Source of the DNA: Acidobacteriota bacterium
Lineage (GTDB): Bacteria > Acidobacteriota > Vicinamibacteria > Vicinamibacterales > UBA2999
Assembly: GCA_020851835.1 (NCBI GenBank)
Contig: JADZBZ010000190.1
Location: 1 to 9,348 of the forward strand
DNA: 9,348 bases
Direction of reading: 5' to 3'
Made by a program: the position numbers and the translations under genes. How positions within the stretch are numbered: position 1 is the first letter of the stretch; each line of letters begins with the position of its first letter. Below are positions 1 through 6,596 of this stretch, piece by piece. The notes below the pieces were generated by a model, which saw nothing but the letters and a program-made list of their open reading frames with translations, had not been told where the DNA came from and ran no database searches.

Positions 1-2596
1 ACTTCCCGGGCGGCGCGGCCGGCCCGCGCTGGGGCTGGGCCGCCCACATGATCATGCCCGGAAACACCGTGGCGCCCTCGTAGCGCAGGTCCCAGGTGAA
101 CCGGTTCATCCCCTTCGAGACACCGACGCGGGCCGGTGCGGGCCGGACCGGGTTGTCGTCGTCGGATTCGGCCGCCTCACCCGGCGCCTTCGGCGTGCCA
201 ATGAAAGACCGTACGACCGCGCCCTGGGCGTCGAGGAACTCGATCTTCACCTCGTTGGCGTCCTTGCCGAGGTAGTAGTCGACGGTGACGTTGCGGTCGC
301 GCCCGCGTACTGGATTGAACGTCTCGAAGACGAACAGGTCGTTGCTCGTGAGGCCGGGCCTGGCCTGCCGCAGCACCCCGATGTTGTCGAGGATGTAGAA
401 ACCGCGGCCGTGCGTGCCGATCACGAGGTCCCGCTCCTCCACCACGATGCCGTGCACCGGCGTCGTGGGCAGGTTCAGGGCCAGCGACTGCCAGCTGGCC
501 CCGTCGTCGAACGACACGTAGAGGCCGTGCTCGGTGCCCATGTAGAGCAGGCCGCGGCGCTTGGGATCCTCGCGAATCGTGCGCGGAAAGTCGTGCGCGG
601 GAATGCCGGTGACAATCGCGGTCCACGTCTTGCCGAAGTCAGCGGTCTTGTAGGCGTACGGGCGGCGATCGCCGAGTTGGTAGCGGTTCCCCACCACGTA
701 CGCCACGCCGTTCTGATGCGGCGAGGCTTCGATGAGGCTGATACGCGTGAAGTCGGGCAGGCCCGGCGGAGTGACCTGCTCCCAGGTCTTGCCGCCGTCG
801 CGTGTGACGTGCACCCATCCATCGTCTGATCCCGTCCAGATGGTCGACGCGTCCTGGTGTGATGGCGCAATCGTGAAGATGACGGCATAAGTTTCGACGC
901 CGGTCTGATCCCTGGTGATCGGTCCGCCCGAGGCCTGCATGGTCTTCGGATCCGAGCGGGCGAGGTTCGGGCTGATCTTCTCCCAGCTCTGACCACCGTT
1001 GGTGGTCCGCCACAGGTACTGAGACGAGGCGTACAGCGTCTGGCCGTCCACGGGCGAAAAAATGATGGGGAATGTCCACTGGAAGCGTTCCGTGATGTCG
1101 ATGGACGAGTAGCCCATCGGGTTGTTCGGATAGATGTTCACGGCGCGTTGCTGGCCGGTTTCGCGGTCGAGCCGGCTGAGGAAGCCCCCGTAGCTGCCCG
1201 CGTAGAAGACGTTCACGTCGTTCGGGTCGGGCGCGATGTAGCCGCTCTCGCCGCCCCCAACCGCGTAGAAGACCGGCGGCAGACGGCCCTCGCCGGCGCC
1301 CGGGTTGGCCTGGCTGCCCACGCAGGCGGTAGAGTTGTCCTGCTGCGCCCCGCACACGTGATACGGCACGTGCCGGGTGGTGAACACGTTGTAGAACTGC
1401 CCGGTCGGAAAATCCTGGCTCGTCCACGTGCTCCCGCCGTTCACGCTGACGTTCGCACCGCCGTCGTTGGCCTGCACCATCCGCTGGTGGTCGGTCGTCG
1501 AAATCCAGAGGTCGTGATTATCACCGTGCGGCGGCCGGATGGTCGTGGTGGTCTTGCCGGCGTCGGTGGACTTGTGAAACTGCACGTTCAGGACGTAGAC
1601 GGTGTCTTTCTCCCTGGGGTCGGCCACCACGCGGGTGTAGTAAAAGGCCCGCTGCCGCAGGCTGCGGTTGTCGTTGGCCAGCGTCCACGACGCGCCGGCG
1701 TCGTCGGACACGAACAGGCCACCCTTTTCGTTTTCGATGAGGGCGTAGATGCGGGTGCTGTCCACGGGTGACACCGACACGCCTACCTTGCCCCAGATGC
1801 CCGTGGGGAGCCCGGCCTGACGCGTCAGCTCGGTCCAGGTGTCGCCACCATCCGTGGACTTGAACAGCCCGCTGCCCGGGCCGCCGCTCGACATGCCCCA
1901 GGGGCTGCGGTTCGCTTCCCACAGGCCGGCGTAGATGACGTTCGGGTTCTTCTGGTCGATCGACAGGTCCACGGCCCCCGTCTTTTCGTCCCGATACAGC
2001 GTCTTCGTGAAACTCTGGCCGCCGTCGGTGGACTTGTACACGCCGCGCGTGGGGTGCTCGTCGTAGACGTGGCCCAATACCGCCGCGTACACGATGTCGC
2101 AGTTGGCCGGATGCAGCCGGATGCGCGCAATCGCCTGCGAGTCCCGCAAGTCGGGCAACTGCGTCCAGGTCTTGCCGCCATCCCCGGTCCGGTAGATGCC
2201 GTCGCCCTGGATGATGTTGCCCCGGAACTCGGTCTCGCCGGCGCCGATGTAGACGACGTCGGGGTTCGACTGGCAGACGGCCAGGGCTCCGATCGACGAG
2301 GTGGTGATCTTGCCGTCGGTCATCGGCTCCCACGTCGTGCCGCCGTCGACGGTCTTCCACGCGCCGCCGCCTGTGGCGCCGAACCAGTACTCGTACGGAC
2401 GCTGCTCGCTCCCGCCCACCGCGATGGAGCGCCCGCCGCGGTTGGGTCCGATGCTGCGCCAGCGCATCCCGCTGTAAAGACCGGGATCGACCTCTGACGC
2501 CGACTGGGCCGCCGTCAGCGAAACAGAAGAGGCCGTGGCGGCGACGGCGATCGCCGTCGCGGCTGCCAGGGTCGTGAGCTTTCGGAGGGCGATCAT
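1..2596 (-). CDS. Secreted multi-Asp-box beta-propeller protein (VPS10/sortilin-like, 'BNR repeat glycosyl hydrolase' family), 3' end cut by window
   Basis: An uninterrupted minus-strand frame runs from the ATG at 2596 to the window edge, giving about 865 codons with no stop. The N-terminus is a signal peptide: R5 K6, a hydrophobic Ala-rich core at about 10-22, and likely cleavage around A30-A33. Residues about 40-735 carry some eleven Asp-box-like repeats of the S/T-x-D-G-G-x-T/S-W type (TVDGGTTW, TGDGGKTW, STDGGQSF, STDGGDTW, SDDAGASW, TTNGGQSW, TRDGGKTW, SFDDGASW and others), the signature of VPS10/sortilin-like propellers. HGRGFYILDNI near 725 closes the propeller. A C-terminal beta domain follows, with FTWDLRYEGATVFPGMIMW at about 828-847. 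Homologues usually have roughly 1000 or more residues, so the end is probably missing. A Shine-Dalgarno GGAG (2607-2604) lies 7 bases before the ATG. The protein is exported, either periplasmic or extracellular. Database names often say glycosyl hydrolase, but I see nothing proving catalysis; ligand or glycan binding is as likely. Confidence 0.9.
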   Translation of the reverse strand, partial: MIALRKLTTLAAATAIAVAATASSVSLTAAQSASEVDPGLYSGMRWRSIGPNRGGRSIAVGGSEQRPYEYWFGATGGGAWKTVDGGTTWEPMTDGKITTSSIGALAVCQSNPDVVYIGAGETEFRGNIIQGDGIYRTGDGGKTWTQLPDLRDSQAIARIRLHPANCDIVYAAVLGHVYDEHPTRGVYKSTDGGQSFTKTLYRDEKTGAVDLSIDQKNPNVIYAGLWEANRSPWGMSSGGPGSGLFKSTDGGDTWTELTRQAGLPTGIWGKVGVSVSPVDSTRIYALIENEKGGLFVSDDAGASWTLANDNRSLRQRAFYYTRVVADPREKDTVYVLNVQFHKSTDAGKTTTTIRPPHGDNHDLWISTTDHQRMVQANDGGANVSVNGGSTWTSQDFPTGQFYNVFTTRHVPYHVCGAQQDNSTACVGSQANPGAGEGRLPPVFYAVGGGESGYIAPDPNDVNVFYAGSYGGFLSRLDRETGQQRAVNIYPNNPMGYSSIDITERFQWTFPIIFSPVDGQTLYASSQYLWRTTNGGQSWEKISPNLARSDPKTMQASGGPITRDQTGVETYAVIFTIAPSHQDASTIWTGSDDGWVHVTRDGGKTWEQVTPPGLPDFTRISLIEASPHQNGVAYVVGNRYQLGDRRPYAYKTADFGKTWTAIVTGIPAHDFPRTIREDPKRRGLLYMGTEHGLYVSFDDGASWQSLALNLPTTPVHGIVVEERDLVIGTHGRGFYILDNIGVLRQARPGLTSNDLFVFETFNPVRGRDRNVTVDYYLGKDANEVKIEFLDAQGAVVRSFIGTPKAPGEAAESDDDNPVRPAPARVGVSKGMNRFTWDLRYEGATVFPGMIMWAAQPQRGPAAPPGK

Positions 2597-2639
2597 CGGT
2601 GAACTCCAGGAGAAGGCGCGCAAGACCTGTCAATGGCTC

Positions 2640-2645
2640 AGTCTA
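2640..2645 (-). promoter_or_regulatory. Possible -10 box for the Asp-box propeller gene
   Basis: The minus strand reads TAGACT here, predicting a start of transcription near 2633 and a leader of about 37 bases that would contain the GGAG ribosome site. A TTGACA at 2633-2628 has no acceptable -10 partner 16-18 bases downstream, so I did not use it as the -35. This is a weak single-motif call. Confidence 0.25.
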
Positions 2646-2700
2646 GCGCACGGGGCCGCGGCGATCGTCGACGGAGGAACGGGCCGGGCGGCCGCGCGTG

Positions 2701-3711
2701 TCAGGCCGCCGCGCCGCGGGCGCGCTCGCGCGCCAGCAGCGCGATGCCCAGCGCATTGAGCAGGAGAATCCGCAAGCGCCGCACCAGAGCCAGCGTGACA
2801 CCGGACGAGGTGCCCAGGCCAAGCAGTTGCGAGACCGAGCCGGAGCCCACCTCGTCGATGCCGAGGCGATACGGCACGAACTTGAACGCGACGGTGATGA
2901 ATCGTCCAGTCGTCTCCATGACAAACGCGTCCACCAGCGTGGTCTGAGATCCGCCCGGCATGGTCCGCAGGATGAGCCAGACCTCGGCCACCGCCGCCGC
3001 GTGGAACAGCACCTCCCACGCCGCCACGTGCAACGAGCGGCGGGCCGGCCAGTGCGCGACGTCGTAGATACTGGTCTCGAGGGCGGTCAGGGCATCGGTC
3101 CGGGCGGGACGCCGTCGTATGCGCGCCACCAGGCCCTCGAACCTCGACAGCACGGCCGGCCGGGTACGAAACACCCACAGTCCCGCCAGGCCCGCAACCA
3201 GCGACGCGGCGACGATGGCCTCGCCGATGCGTTCGATCGCCGCGGGTGCGTCGGCCCGCTGCAACAGCACCCAGACGCCGCCCAGCAGCATCGCGATGAC
3301 CGACACGGTGTAGAAGCCGTTTTCCACGGCCACCGACGAGAGGCTGGCGGCGGTCGGCACGTGGCGGCGGCCCATGATGACCTTGGTGGGCTCGCTGGCG
3401 AGTAGTCCGAGCGGGGTCAGGTTGCCGAGCGCATCGGCGGCGAGCGTGGCGGCGAACGCGGCCCCGAACGGGATGCCGCCCTGCTCGTCCACCCGCGAAC
3501 AGATCGACCAGGCCCGCGCGCGGAACGCCATTCGCGCGGCCCCCAGCGCCAACACGGCCAGGAGCCAGGCGCCGACGCTCCTGAAACTGGCCACGATACT
3601 GTCGGTTCCGGCCCGGCGGATGCTGATGACGAGCAGCACGACGCCGAGCGCGAGAATCAGCGCCACGACCGGCGACCTGAACGATCGCGATGGCTGGTCC
3701 GAGTCGGTCAC
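2701..3711 (-). CDS. Flippase-like / lysylphosphatidylglycerol synthase TM-region family membrane protein
   Basis: This gene encodes 336 residues of a polytopic inner-membrane protein. Hydrophobic segments lie at about 13-32, 47-65, 120-150, 163-181 and 228-250, with more in the last 80 residues. The LTPLGLLASEPTKVIMGR stretch (about 96-113) and the PYRLGIDEVGSGSVSQLLGL stretch near the C-terminus match the conserved Pro/Gly and Glu loops of the LPG-synthase TM family (PF03706, formerly UPF0104). There is no soluble aminoacyltransferase domain, so it is the stand-alone flippase-like type. Members are linked to lipid or glycolipid movement across the membrane; the substrate here is unknown. 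The start is GTG at 3711, and no ATG occurs before residue 60. GAGG (3721-3718) sits 6 bases upstream, while a TATCCT (3727-3722) could instead act as a -10 box. The propeller gene follows 104 bp downstream on the same strand. Co-transcription is possible but not shown. Confidence 0.8.
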   Translation of the reverse strand: MTDSDQPSRSFRSPVVALILALGVVLLVISIRRAGTDSIVASFRSVGAWLLAVLALGAARMAFRARAWSICSRVDEQGGIPFGAAFAATLAADALGNLTPLGLLASEPTKVIMGRRHVPTAASLSSVAVENGFYTVSVIAMLLGGVWVLLQRADAPAAIERIGEAIVAASLVAGLAGLWVFRTRPAVLSRFEGLVARIRRRPARTDALTALETSIYDVAHWPARRSLHVAAWEVLFHAAAVAEVWLILRTMPGGSQTTLVDAFVMETTGRFITVAFKFVPYRLGIDEVGSGSVSQLLGLGTSSGVTLALVRRLRILLLNALGIALLARERARGAAA

Positions 3712-3721
3712 GAGAGGCCTC

Positions 3722-3727
3722 AGGATA
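3722..3727 (-). promoter_or_regulatory. Possible -10 box close to the flippase-like gene start
   Basis: TATCCT on the minus strand would place transcription start near 3715, four bases before the GTG. It abuts the GAGG that could serve as ribosome site (3721-3718), so the two readings exclude each other: either the message starts further upstream and uses the GAGG, or it is nearly leaderless. Confidence 0.25.
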
Positions 3728-3761
3728 CCAACCTTCGGCCCCGGGCCGCGTCACGGACCTT

Positions 3762-3793
3762 GAAAGACGAAAGCCCGCGTTGCCGCGGGCTGT
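3762..3793 (-). terminator. Rho-independent terminator downstream of tRNA-Pro
   Basis: A perfect 8-bp inverted repeat AGCCCGCG / CGCGGGCT (3772-3779 and 3784-3791) has a 4-base loop. On the minus strand it is followed by TTTCGTCTTTC, a T-rich though interrupted tract. It starts 18 bases past the tRNA CCA end and before the flippase-like gene, as expected for the tRNA's terminator. Confidence 0.8.
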
Positions 3794-3809
3794 GTCGTGC
3801 GAAAAACAG

Positions 3810-3886
<77 letters not shown>

Positions 3887-3902
3887 GAGGCGACGAAGCC
3901 GA

Positions 3903-3908
3903 AGTGTA
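3903..3908 (-). promoter_or_regulatory. Possible -10 box of tRNA-Pro promoter
   Basis: TACACT on the minus strand would start transcription near 3896, about ten bases before the mature tRNA 5' end at 3886. It lies in the 62-bp gap between the surE stop and the tRNA. No good -35 hexamer is visible at normal spacing, so the tRNA may instead be read through from surE. Confidence 0.35.
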
Positions 3909-3948
3909 ACACACTGGCGGTACCGAACCCAGGTTCCGGGGGGCAATC

Positions 3949-4695
3949 TCAGGGGGCGGTCTTCAGCAGCCGTTCCAGCCCCTCGATGGCCCCAAAGTCG
4001 GTCAGATCGGCCTGGAGCGGCGTCACGGAGACGAATCCTTCCATCACCGCCTCGTAGTCGGATCGGCCGCCGTCGGGATGCCACTCGTCGAGCGCTTCCT
4101 CGATCCAGTAGTAGGCCTGCCCGCGCGGGTCGACTCGCGAGTCGATTTGCGTCACGTGATTGCGGCGGGCCTGGGTGGTCACGCGAAACCCCTTGGGCAG
4201 CCCGGTGTTCACGTTGATGTTCAGAAAGGTTCGGGCCCTCCAGCGGTGCGCCAGCGCCGCCCTGGCGACGGTGACGGCCGCCTCCGCCGCGTACGAGAAG
4301 TCGAACTCCGGAGTCCGCCGCAGCGACACCGCAATAGCGGGGATGCCCAGCAGCGCGCCCTCCATGGCCCCGGCCACCGTCCCCGAGTACGTCACATCGT
4401 CCCCGAGGTTCCACCCCTTGTTGATGCCCGAGACCACAAGGTCCGGCTTGCGCTTGAGCACGACATCCACGCCGAGATTGACGCAGTCGGTCGGCGTGCC
4501 GTCCACGGTCCAGACGCCGGTGTCATGTGACTCGAGCCGGAGCGGGCGGCGCAGGGTCAGGGCGTGGCCGATGGCCGACGCTTCCTGTGTAGGGGTGACG
4601 ACGGTGACCTCGCCCAGGGCTTTGAGGGCATCGGCCAGCACGTGGATTCCGGACGACGACACGCCGTCGTCGTTGGTGACGAGGATGACGGGCAT
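3949..4695 (-). CDS. surE: 5'/3'-nucleotidase SurE
   Basis: SurE is a metal-dependent cytoplasmic phosphatase that removes phosphate from nucleoside 5'- and 3'-monophosphates and is linked to stationary-phase survival. The 248-residue product carries the whole signature. TNDDG at 7-11 gives metal ligands D9 and D10, S40 in QEASAIGHA is the third ligand, DGTPTDCVN lies at 65-73, and SGINKGWNLG starts at 89 with ligand N92. YSGTVAGAMEG follows. The length is normal for the family. I chose ATG at 4695, which gives MPVILVTNDDG, the usual family start. A GTG at 4704 would add three residues but lies upstream of the transcription start predicted from the -10 box. The gene is divergent from nfeD across 52 bp. 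It is followed by tRNA-Pro, with only an imperfect CCGAAC/GTTCCGG repeat and no clear terminator between them. Confidence 0.95.
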   Translation of the reverse strand: MPVILVTNDDGVSSSGIHVLADALKALGEVTVVTPTQEASAIGHALTLRRPLRLESHDTGVWTVDGTPTDCVNLGVDVVLKRKPDLVVSGINKGWNLGDDVTYSGTVAGAMEGALLGIPAIAVSLRRTPEFDFSYAAEAAVTVARAALAHRWRARTFLNINVNTGLPKGFRVTTQARRNHVTQIDSRVDPRGQAYYWIEEALDEWHPDGGRSDYEAVMEGFVSVTPLQADLTDFGAIEGLERLLKTAP

Positions 4696-4706
4696 AGGAA
4701 CCACCG

Positions 4707-4712
4707 ATCATA
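4707..4712 (-). promoter_or_regulatory. -10 box for surE
   Basis: TATGAT on the minus strand ends 11 bases before the ATG at 4695 and predicts transcription start near 4700, a leader of about five bases. The GGTGG that could pass for a ribosome site (4705-4701) would then lie upstream of the transcript. No convincing -35 is seen. Confidence 0.45.
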
Positions 4713-4734
4713 TGCGAAGCGCCGCGTTCGCCTC

Positions 4735-4740
4735 TATAAT
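4735..4740 (+). promoter_or_regulatory. Consensus -10 box against the nfeD start codon
   Basis: A perfect TATAAT stands out in this GC-rich DNA. It ends 7 bases before the nfeD ATG at 4748, so the expected transcription start (about 4747-4748) falls on the start codon itself. There is no Shine-Dalgarno sequence. This predicts a leaderless nfeD message. No recognisable -35 lies 16-18 bases upstream. Confidence 0.65.
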
Positions 4741-4747
4741 GCGCGCA

Positions 4748-5176
4748 ATGGATTGGTGGCTCTGGGTGGCCGGCGGGCTGGCGCTGATGGTGCTGGAACT
4801 GGTCACGCCCAGCGGGTTCTTCATCATGTTCTTTGGGCTGGGTGCCCTGTCGGTTGGCGCCCTCACGTGGATTGGCCTCGTGGCGTCGGGCTGGCTGCAG
4901 TGGCTGCTCTTCACGCTGCTCGCCCTGGGCTTCATCGCCGTGTTCCGCGGGCAGTTTCCGCAGCTCTTCCGGGCCGCGCCGCCCCCGACCGTCGACTCAC
5001 TGGTGGGCGTGCTGGCCGTACCGCAAGCGGCCATCGAGCCCGGCGCGGTTGGCCGCGTCGAGGTACGCGGCTCCACGTGGAGCGCGCGCAACGCCGGCCA
5101 GGCTGGTCTTGCGATGGGCCAGCGCTGCACCGTCGTCAGCGTGGACGGCCTGCTGCTGACCGTCCGGCCCGAGTAG
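4748..5176 (+). CDS. nfeD: NfeD family membrane protein (short form with C-terminal OB fold)
   Basis: This is a 142-residue inner-membrane protein with hydrophobic segments at about 3-20, 24-45 and 50-70. The family-typical LELVTPSGFFIMFFGLGALSVG stretch spans 16-37. A soluble beta-rich OB-fold domain follows (about 84-142), beginning at SLVGVLAVPQ and ending LLLTVRPE. This is the short NfeD type without the ClpP-like protease domain; E. coli YbbJ is the comparable protein. Short NfeD proteins pair with SPFH proteins in membrane microdomains, and here the SPFH gene begins 30 bp downstream with its own strong ribosome site. An in-frame ATG at 4739 overlaps the TATAAT and is unlikely to be transcribed, so 4748 is the better start. 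No Shine-Dalgarno sequence precedes it. Confidence 0.88.
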   Translation: MDWWLWVAGGLALMVLELVTPSGFFIMFFGLGALSVGALTWIGLVASGWLQWLLFTLLALGFIAVFRGQFPQLFRAAPPPTVDSLVGVLAVPQAAIEPGAVGRVEVRGSTWSARNAGQAGLAMGQRCTVVSVDGLLLTVRPE

Positions 5177-5206
5177 CGTCGCTCTCCCCTTTCCCAAGGA
5201 GTCGCC

Positions 5207-6130
5207 ATGTTCGAAAGCGGTCTGTTCGTCATCGTCCTGCTCGCGGCGCTGGTCCTCATCGTGGTCGCCAAGACCGCCATCGTCGTTCCGCAGCAGAGCG
5301 CCTTCGTGGTCGAGCGGCTGGGACGCTACTCGGGAACGCTCGACGCGGGCTTCCATATCCTGGTGCCCTTCATCGACGTCATCCGCTACAAGCACTGGCT
5401 CAAGGAATCGGCCGTCGACATCCCGGCACAGGTCTGCATCACGCGCGACAACGTGCAGGTGCAGGTGGACGGGGTGCTCTACCTCAAGGTGCTGACTCCC
5501 GAGCGGACCTCGTACGGCATCTCCGACCACATGTTCGCCATCAGCCAACTCGCGCAGACGACGCTCCGGAGCGAGGTGGGCAAGATCGACCTCGACCGCA
5601 CATTCGAGGAACGGACCAACATCAACACGTCGGTGGTGGCCGAACTCGACAAGGCCACCGAACCCTGGGGTGTGAAGGTGCTGCGTTACGAGATCAAGAA
5701 CATCACGCCCCCGTCCGACGTGCTGGCGGCGATGGAGAAGCAGATGCGCGCCGAGCGCGAGAAGCGGGCCGTGATTCTCACGTCCGAGGGCCAGCGCGAC
5801 GCCGCCATCAACACCGCCGAAGGTGACAAGCAGCAGGTGATCAAGGCGTCGGAGGCACGCAAGCAGCAGCAGATCAACGAGGCCGAGGGCGAGGCCGCGG
5901 CCATCCTCGCGGTGGCCGGCGCCACCGCCGAAGGCATCCGGCGGGTGGCCGAGGCCTCACAGATGGCGGGCGGCGCCGAAGCCATTCAGTTGCGCGTCGC
6001 CGAGCAGTACATCGGCGAGTTCGGCAAGGTCATCAACAACGCCGACACCGTGATTCTCCCCTCGAACCTTGCCGACATCGCCGGCGTCATTGCGACGGCC
6101 ATGAACGTCGTCAACCAGGGCAAGCGCTGA
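5207..6130 (+). CDS. SPFH/band-7 paraslipin (QmcA/stomatin-like) protein
   Basis: The 307-residue product is collinear with E. coli QmcA (about 305 residues). An N-terminal membrane anchor lies at about 5-24. The SPFH/band-7 domain follows at about 25-190, with VPQQSAFVVERLGRYSGTL near 27 and later DKATEPWGVKVLRYEIKNI. An Ala/Glu-rich coiled coil at about 175-250 contains QMRAEREKRA, EGDKQQVIKASEA and NEAEGEAAAIL. It ends in a short C-terminal oligomerisation region. SPFH proteins form large ring or cage assemblies in the membrane that organise microdomains and often associate with proteases. AAGGAG (5196-5201), spaced 5 bases from the ATG, is the best ribosome site in the window. The gene is the second of a two-gene operon after nfeD, whose product is its expected partner. 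Confidence 0.93.
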   Translation: MFESGLFVIVLLAALVLIVVAKTAIVVPQQSAFVVERLGRYSGTLDAGFHILVPFIDVIRYKHWLKESAVDIPAQVCITRDNVQVQVDGVLYLKVLTPERTSYGISDHMFAISQLAQTTLRSEVGKIDLDRTFEERTNINTSVVAELDKATEPWGVKVLRYEIKNITPPSDVLAAMEKQMRAEREKRAVILTSEGQRDAAINTAEGDKQQVIKASEARKQQQINEAEGEAAAILAVAGATAEGIRRVAEASQMAGGAEAIQLRVAEQYIGEFGKVINNADTVILPSNLADIAGVIATAMNVVNQGKR

Positions 6131-6134
6131 GCAT

Positions 6135-6167
6135 CGAGCGACAGCAATCCTAGTCCTCGATCGCTCG
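6135..6167. terminator. Possible weak bidirectional hairpin between the SPFH and ridA genes
   Basis: CGAGCGA (6135-6141) and TCGCTCG (6161-6167) form a 7-bp stem with a 19-base loop, in the 45-bp gap where the two genes converge. Neither strand has a proper T tract, so it is not a classical rho-independent terminator. The position is what suggests a role. Confidence 0.3.
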
Positions 6168-6175
6168 CGGGCCGA

Positions 6176-6559
6176 TCAGGGCACGTAGGCGATGCAGTCG
6201 ATCTCGACGCGCAGACCCTCTCCCGGCAGACCTGCGGCCTGAATCGTGGTGCGCGCCGGGCGGTGCTGGCCGAAGACGCGGGCATACGTGCCGTTCATCT
6301 GCTGGAATTCGGCCATGTCCAGCAGGAACACCCCGCAGCGCAGCACGTGCTGGAGATCGGAGCCGGCCGCCTGGAGAATGGCGCGTAGGTTCTCGAGGCA
6401 TTGCTCGGTTTGGGTTTCGACGTCGGGCCCGGCCAGCTTGCCCGTGGCGGGGTCGGTCGCGCCCTGACCCGAGACGAAGATGAGACGCTCGAAGCCCATG
6501 CCCGGCGCATAGGGACCGACCGGCGTAGGAAGGTTGGCGGCGTGAACGGGTCGATGCAT
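6176..6559 (-). CDS. ridA: RidA family reactive intermediate/imine deaminase
   Basis: RidA (YjgF/YER057c/UK114) proteins hydrolyse reactive enamines and imines, such as 2-aminoacrylate from PLP enzymes, to keto acids and ammonia. They are cytoplasmic trimers with active sites between subunits. The 127-residue product has the normal length and the whole signature: PVGPYAPGM at 13-21, LIFVSGQ at 26-32, then the C-terminal RPARTTIQAAGLPG and VEIDCIAYVP. The active-site arginine of the RidA subfamily is present (R103), as is the glutamate (E119), so it belongs to the deaminase-competent type. The ATG at 6559 has no Shine-Dalgarno but has a -10 box ending 6 bases upstream. The gene is divergent from truA with 37 bp between start codons, and it converges on the SPFH gene. 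Confidence 0.93.
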   Translation of the reverse strand: MHRPVHAANLPTPVGPYAPGMGFERLIFVSGQGATDPATGKLAGPDVETQTEQCLENLRAILQAAGSDLQHVLRCGVFLLDMAEFQQMNGTYARVFGQHRPARTTIQAAGLPGEGLRVEIDCIAYVP

Positions 6560-6565
6560 GGGGAG

Positions 6566-6571
6566 ATTCTA
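6566..6571 (-). promoter_or_regulatory. -10 box against the ridA start codon
   Basis: TAGAAT on the minus strand is followed by six bases and then the ridA ATG, so the predicted transcription start is the A of the start codon. No Shine-Dalgarno or clear -35 is visible. It faces away from the truA -10 box with 11 bp between the two hexamers. Confidence 0.55.
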
Positions 6572-6582
6572 TCCACTCCCGC

Positions 6583-6588
6583 TATGAT
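6583..6588 (+). promoter_or_regulatory. -10 box against the truA start codon
   Basis: TATGAT ends 8 bases before the truA GTG at 6597, putting transcription start near 6595. The leader would be only about two bases, and no Shine-Dalgarno exists. A normally spaced -35 would fall at 6560-6565 (GGGGAG, no match), right against the ridA start codon. Confidence 0.5.
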
Positions 6589-6596
6589 CTTCCCTC

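Noticed and set aside
1521..2633. A 370-codon minus-strand frame starting upstream of the propeller gene
   Set aside because: It is a frame-shifted shadow of the Asp-box protein: low-complexity Arg/Asp/His-rich translation with no domain, while the true frame carries a signal peptide, a ribosome site and repeated Asp-boxes.
2628..2633. A perfect TTGACA (minus strand) upstream of the propeller gene, considered as a -35 element
   Set aside because: At 16-18 bp spacing the candidate -10 positions read GC-rich sequence such as CCTGGA, so no promoter can be built from it; it may be chance.
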